64,000 nucleotides of DNA, from the NCBI GenBank assembly GCA_048500275.1, contig JASNYI010000003.1, positions 1 to 64,000 of the forward strand, in the 5' to 3' direction. This DNA comes from UBA5066 sp048500275 (GTDB lineage: Bacteria > Acidobacteriota > Thermoanaerobaculia > UBA5066). This document shows, in pieces, positions 32,901-41,264 of the stretch (the first letter of the stretch is position 1; every line of letters begins with the position of its first letter). Below the pieces are notes generated by a model. That model was not told the origin of the DNA. It saw nothing but the letters and a program-made list of their open reading frames with translations, and ran no database searches. A program made the translations under genes and the position numbers.

Positions 32901-34079
32901 CCCGCCCAGGTCCGCCACGTGGACGATGGCGTGGTCGAAGGCGTCGAGCGACGGGAGCGCGGGCGTCACGTCGGGGTCCTCGCCGGCCCTCAGGAGCGCG
33001 ACGGCCGCGTCGAAACCGCGGGCCCGGAGGGCGGCGACGAGGAGCGTCGCCTGGTCCTTGCAGTCGCCGAAGCGACGGCGGACGACCTCCGCAGGAGGGT
33101 CGGGGACGAGGATCCCGTCGCCGAAGGAGAGGCCTGTGTAGCGAACGTCCCGCCGGACTCTCTCGGCGATAGCGGCGGCCTCGTGGAGGCGGCTCGGAAA
33201 GGGGCCCGCCGGGAGGAGGCCGGGCGGCACCGGCCCTTCCGAGATTCGGGAGTCGATCCACTCGCGGTAGCGGCTCGCGACGTCGCCCCAGGAGGTCCCG
33301 GTCCCGAACTCGACGAAGGGGCTCTGGGGGATCTCCGGCGGAAGCCCCTCCTCGGCGTCCTCGAGCGGAGTTACCGCGACCCGCTCCCAGAGCCTGACGA
33401 CCCGTCCGCGCTCGAGCGTGGTCCGCGGCTGGAGGTCGATGCCGGCCGACTTCCAGGCGACCGGAAGGGCCGCGGGCGCATCGACCCGGCAGCGGCTCCG
33501 CCCGACCGGGTAGTCGAACGCGAGGGTGTGGCTACCGAGCGCCCCTCCCGGGAGCGGTGTCGTCCTCCGCTTCACCACCTCCCACTCGACCAGGGCCCCC
33601 GGCTCGACACCCGGCAGCGGGGCCCGCAGGACCCGTCGGTCGTCGAAGAGCGACGGGTCGGAGGAGGCGGGAGTCTCCGCGATCGACGTCTCGTCCAGAA
33701 GCAGCGCGGCCCCGTTCGGACGGATCACGCGCGCTTTCAGCCGCGGCGGCTGTTCGAGCCAGGGCTTCCAGCTCGCGGAGATCGACCCCAGCTCCTCAGC
33801 CCCCTGGTGGGAGAGGATCCTCAGAACGCGGCGATGCGCCACGGTGTAGCTGCCGTCCTCCTCGAAGCTCCAGCGCGACTCGTCGAGAAGGAGCCGGAAC
33901 CAGGGGGAGTTCTCTCCCGTCTCGCCGGCGAGAGGAGCCTCGGCCGCCTTCAGCGCGGCGCCCGGGTCCGCGGAGAACGGCGCGTCCAGCCAGGGCTCGG
34001 CCGCGAAGGCCGGCGCGCCCCCGAGGACGGCCGCGATGCCAAGGCGCACGAAGAATCGAGGGGCGTTCGAAAACCTCAC
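29934..34079 (-). CDS. DUF3857 / transglutaminase-like / TPR protein, exported
   Basis: A 1381-residue protein. A signal peptide (about 1-26, ending GGAPAFAAEPW) precedes a DUF3857 domain (about 60-270). Next comes a transglutaminase-like core with a complete catalytic triad: FGDCKDQATLL (Cys), AFDHAIVHV (His) and GVFVDTTSRF (Asp). From about residue 640 the protein is helical repeats of TPR type to the C-terminus, with one set around HPAKAAPHRRLARLYLSAGLGEAARREAREAV. The start is GTG with GGAGG 6 bp upstream. Proteins with this order are common in Acidobacteria and Bacteroidetes. Their function (peptidoglycan or protein processing) is not settled. The following beta-helix gene lies 113 bp upstream on the same strand. 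Confidence 0.86.
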   Translation of the reverse strand: MRFSNAPRFFVRLGIAAVLGGAPAFAAEPWLDAPFSADPGAALKAAEAPLAGETGENSPWFRLLLDESRWSFEEDGSYTVAHRRVLRILSHQGAEELGSISASWKPWLEQPPRLKARVIRPNGAALLLDETSIAETPASSDPSLFDDRRVLRAPLPGVEPGALVEWEVVKRRTTPLPGGALGSHTLAFDYPVGRSRCRVDAPAALPVAWKSAGIDLQPRTTLERGRVVRLWERVAVTPLEDAEEGLPPEIPQSPFVEFGTGTSWGDVASRYREWIDSRISEGPVPPGLLPAGPFPSRLHEAAAIAERVRRDVRYTGLSFGDGILVPDPPAEVVRRRFGDCKDQATLLVAALRARGFDAAVALLRAGEDPDVTPALPSLDAFDHAIVHVADLGGNGVFVDTTSRFERLGEVPLSIQGRVALLCRPGTTGLVRIPVAPSAANFSRTRVEVRVPESGPTRCVETTVYGGAFESSRRSAFDGLAEADLKAYFERWASARYAGGTVSRSRTSAPRDLSEPFRVEVEVERPGLVTADDERVVFTLATETFLGNLPDPAETPRRHDLAVTPVRQEFEYTLVPPSGFAPLDLPPAASRPLGPATLTTKAEERADGKVVLTVVVEIASSRLTPDETRALREALADLREGEPVSLTFRHEAEVAAAHGDLKKGLAILSDEIRNHPAKAAPHRRLARLYLSAGLGEAARREAREAVRKDPRSGGAWYLLGVVLEHDGFGRLRRKGWAPEEAEKALRKAIELDPEDVEPRFELAILLEHDAGGTRYADPARLGRALDEYRTLLEKWPALTVVARNNAFALLRADRFADLLAFLEKRSDVAEMAGLKVVAIAGTRGAEKGMEQLRRDVPEPGARRRSAAEIGSMLVGARRYEEALLFLREAARGGEGAGAAAIQVEAVKLLKRVDGPVPAPAAGDPVSAVRAYMAGLVDPATSAEALAAFFSAPVREARDALGVSPLLESIRTQLRGIARTTSANAIPRPYLRDTLLAAELSAEGNAEEGWLVTGTFLSAGRAPTRIRVWVTEEKGIPRLVSEDGTGAMLCWQALGLAGQGDLAAARAWLERAAHEVEGSAVDVNLLLDPLLPQLRPGEDAGVREIRVAALAGLTGTSLPDALLEEIRAFQREAPADPLRAALLYRALSAREAVGPERGGRDSRRLLEEALPLLEVVRSDRTSAEAAAITVVEVLSRASRLAEALAAAEEHSRSHTGCRFVGPLLVSLRLAAKDETGALEAAERLMSRPAPSAADANTAAWVRYAVGKADEKALSLARQAVEGTGRNRPPVLNTLGAICAEVGRNEEAHGLVVRSMELEGLDEPYTPDWLVVGRIRENHGLTEEALEAYGRLATPDGAPALPDSYRVLAARRAEALATTAKKRR

Positions 34080-34192
34080 GGGGACCTCCGGTCGCGCCGC
34101 CCGGGAGTCACCTCTGCCGCCCCGGACGCCGAATCGGGCGATTATGCCGCTACGGGCCTTCGGACCCGGGCCGCGGAAATCGAGGCCGCCCC

Positions 34193-35500
34193 TTACTCGA
34201 AGCCCTGCGCGCCGTACCCCTTCAGGGCGCCGAAGAGTCGCAGGGTGTCGCGCCACGGATAGCGGTTCATGAACATGGTCGCCTCGGAGGCGATCTTCCC
34301 CTGCTTGTTGAGCCCCATCGCGGCGCGCCACTGGTTGGCCGGCGAGTCGGGGTCGAAGTCGACCTGCTCGCTGTAGCGGGCGTTCAGGAACGCCTCGAGG
34401 TAGGCCTTGTGGATCGGCAGCGCCGCCGGAATCTCCCGGCGGTTCCGCTTCGCCGAGGCGAGCGCGAGGTCGCCGAACTCTTCGACGCGGATGTTCAGCT
34501 TCGTGTTGGAGGCGGGGCTGTACTCGAGGTCTCCCTGCTTGTTCACGAAGAAGACGTTGTCCTCGATCGCGAGGCGGTCGTCCGGGTTGAAGCGGGTGTG
34601 GTCGATGCCGGCCAGGACACTGCCGCCGATGACGTTGTGGTGAACGAGGTAGCGGGCCTTCGTCATCACCCGGATGCCGTAGCCCATGTCCACCAGGTCC
34701 TTCTGCCGGCTCCAGGTGAAGAGGATCGTGTTGCTCGCGATCTCGACCGTCCCGCACTCGGGGGAGGTCCCCGGGCCGCCCTTCGTCGCGCACGTTCCGT
34801 AGACCTCGATTCCCGCCATGCGGTTGCCCACAAAGACGTTGTTGAGGATCCGGAACGTCCCGCTCCGGAGCCCGGCCTGGATGGCAAAGCTCGCTCCGTT
34901 GACGAAGACGCAGTTACGGATCGTCAGGTCCCCGCCCTGCGCGGCGCTGACGACCTGGAGGATCGGCTCCTCCACCGTGCTGTTGCCGCTCGCGGGCCGC
35001 TCCGTGGAGCGCAGCATCCGGCCGGTGTCGAGGCCGGGGACGAGCCCCTCCTTCGGGCTGTAGGCGTTACGCAGCCCCATGTCGAAGACGAGGCCGTCGA
35101 CGAGCGTGCCGTCGATCGCCTTCGTGAGCTTCAGGAACGCCTTGCGCGCCTTTCCGCCCGCCGCGTTGTCGGGCCGGAAGACGGTCGGGGTCTTCAGGAT
35201 GCTGCGGGCGGTGAACATCTCGTCCCAGCTGCCGACGAGCTTCAGCGGCTTGTCGCTCTCGATGTACCCGATGCCGAACGTGCCGGCGTAGGTCCCGCCG
35301 GCGACGTGGATCGTCTTCCCGGGCGCGACGATCGCGACCGCCCGGTCGATCTCCCGGACCGGCTTCTCCTTCGTGCCCGGGTTCTGGTTGTCGCCCCGGG
35401 CCTGGGAGACGTAGACGTCCGCCCGGGCTTCGACGTCGGCCAGGAGAAGGGAGGAGAGGGCGAGGAAGAGGGAGAGGGCGATCGACGCTCTCGGTTTCAT
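34193..35500 (-). CDS. Secreted right-handed beta-helix protein
   Basis: A 435-residue protein with a signal peptide (about 1-28, MKPRASIALSLFLALSSLLL). After DVYVSQARGDNQNPGTKEKPVREIDRAV, the start typical of parallel beta-helix (DUF1565, pectate-lyase-like) proteins, it repeats short strands such as LTIRNCVFVNGASFAIQAG, FRILNNVFVGNRMAGIEVYG and VEIASNTILF. These are the stacked coils. No lyase residues can be named. It is probably a surface glycan-binding or -cleaving protein. GGAGG precedes the ATG. It sits between the DUF3857 protein and the subtilisin-like protease, on the same strand. Confidence 0.82.
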   Translation of the reverse strand: MKPRASIALSLFLALSSLLLADVEARADVYVSQARGDNQNPGTKEKPVREIDRAVAIVAPGKTIHVAGGTYAGTFGIGYIESDKPLKLVGSWDEMFTARSILKTPTVFRPDNAAGGKARKAFLKLTKAIDGTLVDGLVFDMGLRNAYSPKEGLVPGLDTGRMLRSTERPASGNSTVEEPILQVVSAAQGGDLTIRNCVFVNGASFAIQAGLRSGTFRILNNVFVGNRMAGIEVYGTCATKGGPGTSPECGTVEIASNTILFTWSRQKDLVDMGYGIRVMTKARYLVHHNVIGGSVLAGIDHTRFNPDDRLAIEDNVFFVNKQGDLEYSPASNTKLNIRVEEFGDLALASAKRNRREIPAALPIHKAYLEAFLNARYSEQVDFDPDSPANQWRAAMGLNKQGKIASEATMFMNRYPWRDTLRLFGALKGYGAQGFE

Positions 35501-35576
35501 GAATCCTCCGCTGCGCTGCGGCGCAGCGTCGATTCTCACCCTTTTCGCCCGGGGGTGCGCGCAGCGCCGGAACGGC

Positions 35577-38477
35577 TCAGTCCGGCGGGGACCAGGGCAC
35601 CCCGGCCACGAAGCTCCCGTCGCCCGTCCTCGCGCCGGGGCTCGCGCCATCGTTCAGGACGCCGTAGGCGGCGAAGACGCCTCCGGCGGAGACGCGCCCC
35701 ACGCGCACCCAGCCGCTCGTGACGGCCGCGCCCTGGAGGACCCGGTCGACCTGGACCCAGCCGAGCGGCGGAAGGTCGAGGACGGCCGACGTGAAGGCCT
35801 TCTCCCCGGTCGCCCCGTCGCGAATCTCGTACTGCACCGAGACGGGGTCCGAGGGCGAGGGGTTGTAGAGGGCGAGGTTCGATCGTGTCGCCGCGGTCTG
35901 CTGGAGTCCGTCGACGAAGGCCTCGGCCTGCGCCCCGGCCGCGGCCGGGATCGCGGTGTAGAAGAGACCGAAGCTCCCCTGCCCCTCGCAGGCGCCGGTT
36001 CCCGCCGCCGCCGTCTTCGCCCCTGCGAGGCCCGGGATCGTCGTCCCGTACGGCGAGCGGAAGGCGACCGAGAGCGTCCCCGCGTAGGAGTCCGCGCCGC
36101 GCGGCCCGACGGGGAGCCCGAGCGATCGGAGGTGGTCGAGGATCCGGGGGAGGATCTTCTGCTGGCCCGGCATCAGGTCGACGGTCACCGTTCCCACGGG
36201 ACCCTTCGGGCTCGCGAGCGACTCCACGTAGCCGAGCTCGGCCCGCACGGGCGCCATCGCAGGGTTGTAGAGGACGAGCTCGCTCTCGAAGGCGCTCGTC
36301 TCGACGACGACCGGCAGGACGAGCTCGCCGCCCGGTCCCTCGCTCGGCACCGCGGGGACGAACGAGCCGTCGTTCGAGAGGTTGTCGTTGAAGACGGCGT
36401 ACGCGTGGTACGGCGCCGTCCCCTCGACGGCCGTGACGAGCGCCGTCGCTTCCGGGAACCCTGCGGCCCTGAGGAGGTCGGCGTCGTTCACCTGCCGCCA
36501 CTCGCCCGGCGAGAGCGGAGGGAGGAGCGAGGCGGGGACCTCGTAGCTGGCTCCGCCGTCCCCGGCCCTGAGGACGACCTTCAGCGTGACCGTCCCTTCC
36601 GTCCCGGTGTTGACGACGGCGAGGTTCGTCCTCTCCGAAGCGCTGCTGCGGAGTCCGAAGAGCTGGAGCCAGGAGGTCGTCGACGGCCCCGCCGGCCAGG
36701 CCGGGTACGAAAGGCCCGCCGCGCCGCCGCAGGCCGCCGCCGTCGTCCTCACACGCGCGGAAGCCATCTCCGCCCCCGAGAGGCCGGTGAAGACGAGCCG
36801 GAGCGTCCCGGCCTGTCCGGGCCCCGCGGGGATGGGGAGCCCCTTCGTCGACCGGAGCCAGGAGATCGCGTCGGGGATGACCCGCTGCTCGCCCGGGGCC
36901 AGCGCGTCGACGACGGTCCCGCTCCCGCCCGCCCCCGGGAACACCCCGGACGCGGCGGTGTACGTCGCCTCGAGCCGGGCAGCCGTCGTCCCGCGGTTCG
37001 TCAGCGTCAGCTCGGATGTGAACCGCGCCCCGCCGACGCCGGTGACGTCGAGGACCACGGGCACGACGAGCTCGGAGCGGGCTTCGCCCTGCGGCGCCCC
37101 GCGCAGCGCGGCGAGTGCGGCGGGGGCGTCGATCCGGTTGCGGGTGACGCCGTTACGCGTGTCCGTGACCGGCGTCCCGGTCTCGCGCATCGCCGCCTTC
37201 ACCTCGATCGGTCCGCGCAGCGGCTCGGCGCCGAAGAGGAGCGCGGCCACGCCCGCCGCGTACGGCGCGGCGCCCGAGGTGCCGCCGAAGCACGAGACGG
37301 TGCCCCCGCCGCGGCGGGGCGCCGCTGCGCAATGGGACGGCGCCAGGACGTCGAGACGGTCGCTCGAGTCGGAATAGCAGGTGATCGTGTCCGCGGCGGG
37401 CGAGACGTCGCTGCAGCCGGAGGGAAGGCACTGCCCGGTCCCGAAGGAGCGCGTCCCGACGGCCGCGTCGTAGACGGCACCGACCGCGAGCGTGTTGCTG
37501 ACGCAGGCCGGGAGGACGAGGCCGGTCGTGCAGCCGCCGTTGCCGCTCGCGGCCACGACGAGGACGCCCGCCCGGGAGAGGAGGTCGAACGCGGCCTTGT
37601 AGTCGGGCGCCTCGGCGTCGCAGGTCCCCGGCTCCGGGGGATCGGTCTCGTCGAAGTAGCCGCCGAGGGACATGTTCACGACGCGAATGCCGTGGGGGTT
37701 CCCCGCGGCGAGGCTCGCGAGGACGGCGTCGAGCCCCTCGAGGACCTGCGCGTCGGTCCCCTCGCCCCGGTTGTCGAGGACCCTCACCGCGGCCACCTTC
37801 GCGCCGCGCGCGACCCCCGTCTGGAGCCCCGCGATGATCCCGGCCACGGGCGTGCCGTGGCCGTAGCCGTCGAAGGCGTCGCCGTCCCGGTCGACCGCGT
37901 CGTAGAGGTTGATCGTTTTCGTGCCGAGTGGCAGCTCGGCGTGCGTGTAGTCGATTCCCGTGTCGACGACGGCGACGGTGACGCCCGCCCCCTCGAGGCC
38001 TTGCGCCCTCAGCTCGGGCACCTTCATCAGCGCCTCGCCCTCCGCGTCGAGGACGCGGACCTTCCCGTTCGGCCGGACGCGCTCGACGCGAGGGTCGCCC
38101 GCCAGGGCGGCAACCGCCGCGCGCGGGAGCCGGAGGAGGAGCACCGGGAGCGAGTCGTAGGCCCACGAGATGCGAACGCCGAAGGGCGCGTACTCGCCCT
38201 CGAGGTCCTCTCCGAGGCGCTTCAGGAAGGCCCGCCGGCCGGGCTGCCTCGGCGACAGGACCCCTATTCCCCGCGCTTCCGCAGGAATCCGGAGGGTGAC
38301 GAGGACCTCGACCTCCTCGCCCTCAGCGCCCACGGACCGGAGGAGCTTCCGGTCGGTCTTCTCGAGAGGGCCGCGCGCGTCGGAGGCCGTTCGCAGCCAC
38401 TCGGCCGGAAAGGGGGGCGCAGCGACCGCCGGGGAGGCGAGCGCGAGAACGAGGAGAGAGGCGGCGGCAGGCTTCAT
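35577..38477 (-). CDS. Secreted S8 subtilisin-like protease with C-terminal beta repeats
   Basis: A 966-residue protein. A signal peptide (about 1-20) and an inhibitor-like propeptide precede the S8 domain, whose triad is visible: Asp in VVDTGIDYTHAE, His in GHGTPVAGI and Ser in GGTSGAAPYAAGVAA. The oxyanion Asn is in ASGNGGCTTG. From about residue 470 to the end come repeated beta-sandwich units with the pattern S/T-[NE]-L-x-[LV]-x-N, seen in FTSELTLTNRG, ERTNLAVVNTG, FESELVLYNPA and TRSNLALYNPS. The same pattern occurs in the metalloprotease at 58253. These units may anchor or guide the enzyme on the surface. The weak Shine-Dalgarno (GGGGA) supports ATG 38477. Confidence 0.92.
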   Translation of the reverse strand: MKPAAASLLVLALASPAVAAPPFPAEWLRTASDARGPLEKTDRKLLRSVGAEGEEVEVLVTLRIPAEARGIGVLSPRQPGRRAFLKRLGEDLEGEYAPFGVRISWAYDSLPVLLLRLPRAAVAALAGDPRVERVRPNGKVRVLDAEGEALMKVPELRAQGLEGAGVTVAVVDTGIDYTHAELPLGTKTINLYDAVDRDGDAFDGYGHGTPVAGIIAGLQTGVARGAKVAAVRVLDNRGEGTDAQVLEGLDAVLASLAAGNPHGIRVVNMSLGGYFDETDPPEPGTCDAEAPDYKAAFDLLSRAGVLVVAASGNGGCTTGLVLPACVSNTLAVGAVYDAAVGTRSFGTGQCLPSGCSDVSPAADTITCYSDSSDRLDVLAPSHCAAAPRRGGGTVSCFGGTSGAAPYAAGVAALLFGAEPLRGPIEVKAAMRETGTPVTDTRNGVTRNRIDAPAALAALRGAPQGEARSELVVPVVLDVTGVGGARFTSELTLTNRGTTAARLEATYTAASGVFPGAGGSGTVVDALAPGEQRVIPDAISWLRSTKGLPIPAGPGQAGTLRLVFTGLSGAEMASARVRTTAAACGGAAGLSYPAWPAGPSTTSWLQLFGLRSSASERTNLAVVNTGTEGTVTLKVVLRAGDGGASYEVPASLLPPLSPGEWRQVNDADLLRAAGFPEATALVTAVEGTAPYHAYAVFNDNLSNDGSFVPAVPSEGPGGELVLPVVVETSAFESELVLYNPAMAPVRAELGYVESLASPKGPVGTVTVDLMPGQQKILPRILDHLRSLGLPVGPRGADSYAGTLSVAFRSPYGTTIPGLAGAKTAAAGTGACEGQGSFGLFYTAIPAAAGAQAEAFVDGLQQTAATRSNLALYNPSPSDPVSVQYEIRDGATGEKAFTSAVLDLPPLGWVQVDRVLQGAAVTSGWVRVGRVSAGGVFAAYGVLNDGASPGARTGDGSFVAGVPWSPPD

Positions 38478-38523
38478 CGGTCCCCGGATGGTAAGTGAAT
38501 CGCCCCGGGGCTTCCCCACGCCG

Positions 38524-38544
38524 CGGCGGGAGAGCCGCCCGCCG
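38524..38544 (-). terminator. Hairpin after the ABC-2 permease gene
   Basis: CGGCGGG (38524-38530) with CCCGCCG (38538-38544), loop of 7, about 22 bp after the permease stop on the minus strand. It probably separates the exporter transcript from the protease gene. Confidence 0.5.
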
Positions 38545-38565
38545 TCGGCCGGCAGCGCCGGAAGC

Positions 38566-40149
38566 TCACTCCCGGGCGAGCCGGAATCGCTCGAGAACGA
38601 GGGCCCCGGCGCCGAGGATCGCCGACACAGAGGCCCAGCCGGCGACCGAGGCTGGCGTCGCCGCGCCTCCGAACCCCGCGAGGTCGAGCGCGGCCGTCCT
38701 CCCCCCGTCGTTCACGGCCACGTACCAGAGCGCGAGGAGGAGGCCCACGAAGGGCTTCGGCGAACCCGTCAGGCGTCCGGTCAGGACCGCGAGGGCCGCC
38801 GCGAAGAGCGCTCCCGCGCACGCCGCGGGGAGGGCGAGCGGCGAAGCGGCCGAGGTCTTCGCCGCGAGGGGAACGAGGAGGAGGAGCGCCGCGGCCGAGG
38901 CGCCCAGGAGCTTGACTGCGGCGACCCGGCCCCCGGCGCCCGGCGTCGCGGCGTAGACGCGAGCCACGCCCGTCCTCTCTTCCCGCGTCGCGACGTCGGC
39001 GAGGAGGAGCGCCAGGAGCGCGTACGCGGCCGCGAGGAGCCGGCGGGCCGTCTCGGGCGGGACCGCGAGGGCGACGAGCGCAGCGGCGGGAAGCGCGACG
39101 ACGAGGAGCGGCCGGAGGCGAAAGGTGACGAGGAGGTCCGTGAGGGCGGCAGAGAGGAGCCCCGGCCGGGCCGGCCTCGCCTCGGCGGGGACGACGACGC
39201 CGAGGAGCCGGGCCGTCGCGGGGCGCAGGAGCGCCGAGAGGCGCGAAGCGAGCGACGGCCTCGACGAGACCGCGCCGAGGCGCCGGGCCGGGTCGAACCG
39301 GTCGAAGGCCAGGAGCGCCGCCGGCAGCAGGGCGAGCGGAGGCAGGAACGAGAGGAGCCGCTGGCCGATCATCCCGGCGGAGAAGGCGAAGCCCGGGAAG
39401 ACGACCGCCTCCCCCGCCGGCGCCCCGCCGCCCCAGCCGATCGTCACCGAGCCAGAGCCCGTCGCCTGCTGGATCTGGGTGATCAGAAATCCGAGACCGT
39501 TCCAGTCGAACGCGGCGGCGACGGGAGGGAGCCGGGCCCCGACGGCGTCGCCCGCGAACGCCGGCATCGAGAGCGTCAGGAGCCAGACGAAGAAGTACGC
39601 GACGTCGCCGAAGCGGCCCGCCAGGAACGGGACGCACTCGAAGAGGAGCGCGAAAACCGCGACCGCGAGGAGCGTCGGGAGCGCGACGACGAGGACGTGC
39701 GCGAGGAAGACGAGAGGCTCGAGCCTCGCCTCGCCGTGGACGACCTGCACCGCCATCACCACGCCGCAGAAGGAGAGGGTCACGAGCGAGAGGAGAGACA
39801 GGTTCCCGAGGAGCTTCCCGAGGAGGTACTCGCCGCTCCCGACGGGCGACGCGCCGAAGAGCCGGCCGGCCCCGGAGCGGCGGTCGAGGGCGATCGCGTT
39901 CGAGACGGCGTAGAAGCCGAAGAGGCCGAGGAAGATCGGAACGAGCCCGGCGGTGGCGACGGCGAGAGCCGCCGAGGTGTAGACGGCCCGCTTCCCGCCG
40001 ATCGTCAGGATCCCCTTCCCCGTCGACGGGTCGGGGAACGTCGTCGAGGCCGCCGCGAGGAGGAGACCGAGGAGGACGAGCGTCGCCGGGCGGCGGAGCC
40101 GCACCTTCAGGTCGGCCGAGGCGACCGCGAGGAGGCGCGGGACGTTCAC
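38566..40149 (-). CDS. ABC-2-type exporter permease
   Basis: A 527-residue membrane protein with about 12 hydrophobic segments in two halves. The first half (MNVPRLLAVASADLKVRLRRP at the start, then SNAIALDRRSGAGRLFGASPVGSGEYLLGKLL) is the ABC-2 type pattern. The second half starts near ALTDLLVTFRLRPLLVVALP and repeats the scheme with ADVATREERTGVARVYAATPG. It is thus a fused double permease. The start is GTG and overlaps the ATPase stop (GTGA), so the two are coupled. Its cargo (drug, lipid or polysaccharide) is unknown. Lacking an outer-membrane partner nearby, it is probably an inner-membrane exporter. Confidence 0.85.
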   Translation of the reverse strand: MNVPRLLAVASADLKVRLRRPATLVLLGLLLAAASTTFPDPSTGKGILTIGGKRAVYTSAALAVATAGLVPIFLGLFGFYAVSNAIALDRRSGAGRLFGASPVGSGEYLLGKLLGNLSLLSLVTLSFCGVVMAVQVVHGEARLEPLVFLAHVLVVALPTLLAVAVFALLFECVPFLAGRFGDVAYFFVWLLTLSMPAFAGDAVGARLPPVAAAFDWNGLGFLITQIQQATGSGSVTIGWGGGAPAGEAVVFPGFAFSAGMIGQRLLSFLPPLALLPAALLAFDRFDPARRLGAVSSRPSLASRLSALLRPATARLLGVVVPAEARPARPGLLSAALTDLLVTFRLRPLLVVALPAAALVALAVPPETARRLLAAAYALLALLLADVATREERTGVARVYAATPGAGGRVAAVKLLGASAAALLLLVPLAAKTSAASPLALPAACAGALFAAALAVLTGRLTGSPKPFVGLLLALWYVAVNDGGRTAALDLAGFGGAATPASVAGWASVSAILGAGALVLERFRLARE

Positions 40150-41027
40150 GCGACCGCCGGAAGCGCCTCGCCCGCCTCCCGCATCAGGAGGAGGTACGCG
40201 TCCTCGAGCGACGGCGCGGCCGGTGCCGCCTGGGCCACCGGGCGCTCCCGGCCGACGAGGCGAGCCTTCACCACGTTACCGTTCCTGACGAGGTTCGCGA
40301 CGGTGAGGCCGGGGCGGAGCCGCTCCAGCTCCGTGGCCGGCAGCTCCGCCTCCCAGACGGCCCCGGCCGCGCCCGCGACGAGCTCGTCGGGAGCGCCGAA
40401 GGCGAGGAGGCCTCCCTTCCTCACGACGGCGATCTCGGTCGCGACCGACTCCACGTCCGACACGATGTGCGTCGAGAGGAGAACGAGCTTTAGCCCCGCG
40501 TGCTCCGAGAGGAGGTTGCGGAAGCGGACCCGCTCCTCCGGGTCGAGCCCGGCGGTCGGCTCGTCGACGATGACGAGCTCGGGGCTCCCGACGAGAGCCT
40601 GCGCAATGCCCAGCCGCTGGCGCATCCCGCCCGAGAGGTTCTCGACGGGCCTCTTCGCGAACTCGTGGAGGCCGACACGCTCCAGCATCGAGAGGACCGC
40701 GCTCCGGCTGCGGATCCCCTTCAGGCGCGCGACCGTGTCGAGGAGCTCGAAGCACGTCAGCCCCGGCGGGACGCCGAAGTCCTGCGGCAGGTAGCCGAGT
40801 CGCTCGCGGATCGCCGCGGGCTCCTTCGCCACGTCGATCCCCGCGAAGCGCAGGGCCCCTTCCGTAGGGCGCGTCAGCGTCGCCAGCATCTGCATCAGCG
40901 TCGTCTTCCCGGCGCCGTTCGGGCCGAGGAGGCCGAGGACCCCCTCCTTCGCCCGCAGCGTCAGGTTGCGCACGCCCCACGTTCCGCCCCGATAGGCCTT
41001 GCCCAGGCCGACACTCTCGAGAACCAC
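40146..41027 (-). CDS. ABC transporter ATPase partner of the ABC-2 permease
   Basis: A 293-residue ABC ATPase with Walker A LGPNGAGKTTLMQML, Q-loop LGYLPQDFGVPPGL, signature LSGGMRQRLGIAQAL, Walker B LVIVDEPTAGLDPEERVRF and the switch histidine in LLSTHIVSDVE. It resembles the CcmA/NatA exporter type. I place the start at GTG 41027 (AAGG 5 bp upstream), because the frame upstream has no family similarity. Starts a few codons either side are possible. It overlaps the permease gene by 4 bases. Confidence 0.92.
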   Translation of the reverse strand: MVLESVGLGKAYRGGTWGVRNLTLRAKEGVLGLLGPNGAGKTTLMQMLATLTRPTEGALRFAGIDVAKEPAAIRERLGYLPQDFGVPPGLTCFELLDTVARLKGIRSRSAVLSMLERVGLHEFAKRPVENLSGGMRQRLGIAQALVGSPELVIVDEPTAGLDPEERVRFRNLLSEHAGLKLVLLSTHIVSDVESVATEIAVVRKGGLLAFGAPDELVAGAAGAVWEAELPATELERLRPGLTVANLVRNGNVVKARLVGRERPVAQAAPAAPSLEDAYLLLMREAGEALPAVA

Positions 41028-41122
41028 GCCGCCTTGATACGCGAACCGGGTCGGGAAGTTCGCCGGCTGCGCAGGGCGAGGTCCTCGCCCGCGCCTCGAC
41101 GGGTGCTCCCGCCCGCCACGGC

Positions 41123-41140
41123 CTGATGCAAACACATCAG
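41123..41140. promoter_or_regulatory. Operator-like inverted repeat upstream of nifJ
   Basis: CTGATG-CAAACA-CATCAG is a perfect 6-6-6 inverted repeat midway between the divergent ABC ATPase and nifJ genes. It has the size and shape of a dimeric regulator site. No known family consensus (Rex, Fnr) fits well. Confidence 0.4.
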
Positions 41141-41178
41141 TCGCGACCCCGTCACAGCCGCATTCGGTGCCTTTGACC

Positions 41179-41191
41179 GATTCCAAGAATC
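41179..41191. promoter_or_regulatory. Second palindrome upstream of nifJ
   Basis: GATTC-CAA-GAATC, a 13 bp palindrome preceded directly by a -35-like TTGACC (41173-41178). It may be the site of a repressor or the core of the nifJ promoter. No good -10 box follows at standard spacing. Confidence 0.35.
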
Positions 41192-41220
41192 CCCCGCGCG
41201 AGAGATGATGTGGCGGTTTT

Positions 41221-41239
41221 GGCGGGCTCGAGGCCCGCC
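41221..41239 (+). other. Leader hairpin of nifJ
   Basis: GGCGGGC (41221-41227), loop TCGAG, GCCCGCC (41233-41239), 11 bp before the AGGAGG ribosome binding site. It is probably in the mRNA leader and could affect stability or translation. Confidence 0.4.
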
Positions 41240-41264
41240 TGCGAATCCACAGGAGGATGTCTTC

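Noticed and set aside
28539..34262. A + strand open frame of about 1900 codons
   Set aside because: It runs antisense to the thiolase and the DUF3857 protein, both of which show clear family motifs. The translation is Arg/Asp/Glu-rich low complexity.
34080..34793. N-terminal extension of the DUF3857 gene by 238 codons
   Set aside because: The extension overlaps the beta-helix gene in another frame and has no similarity. The GTG at 34079 has a good ribosome binding site and is followed by a signal peptide.
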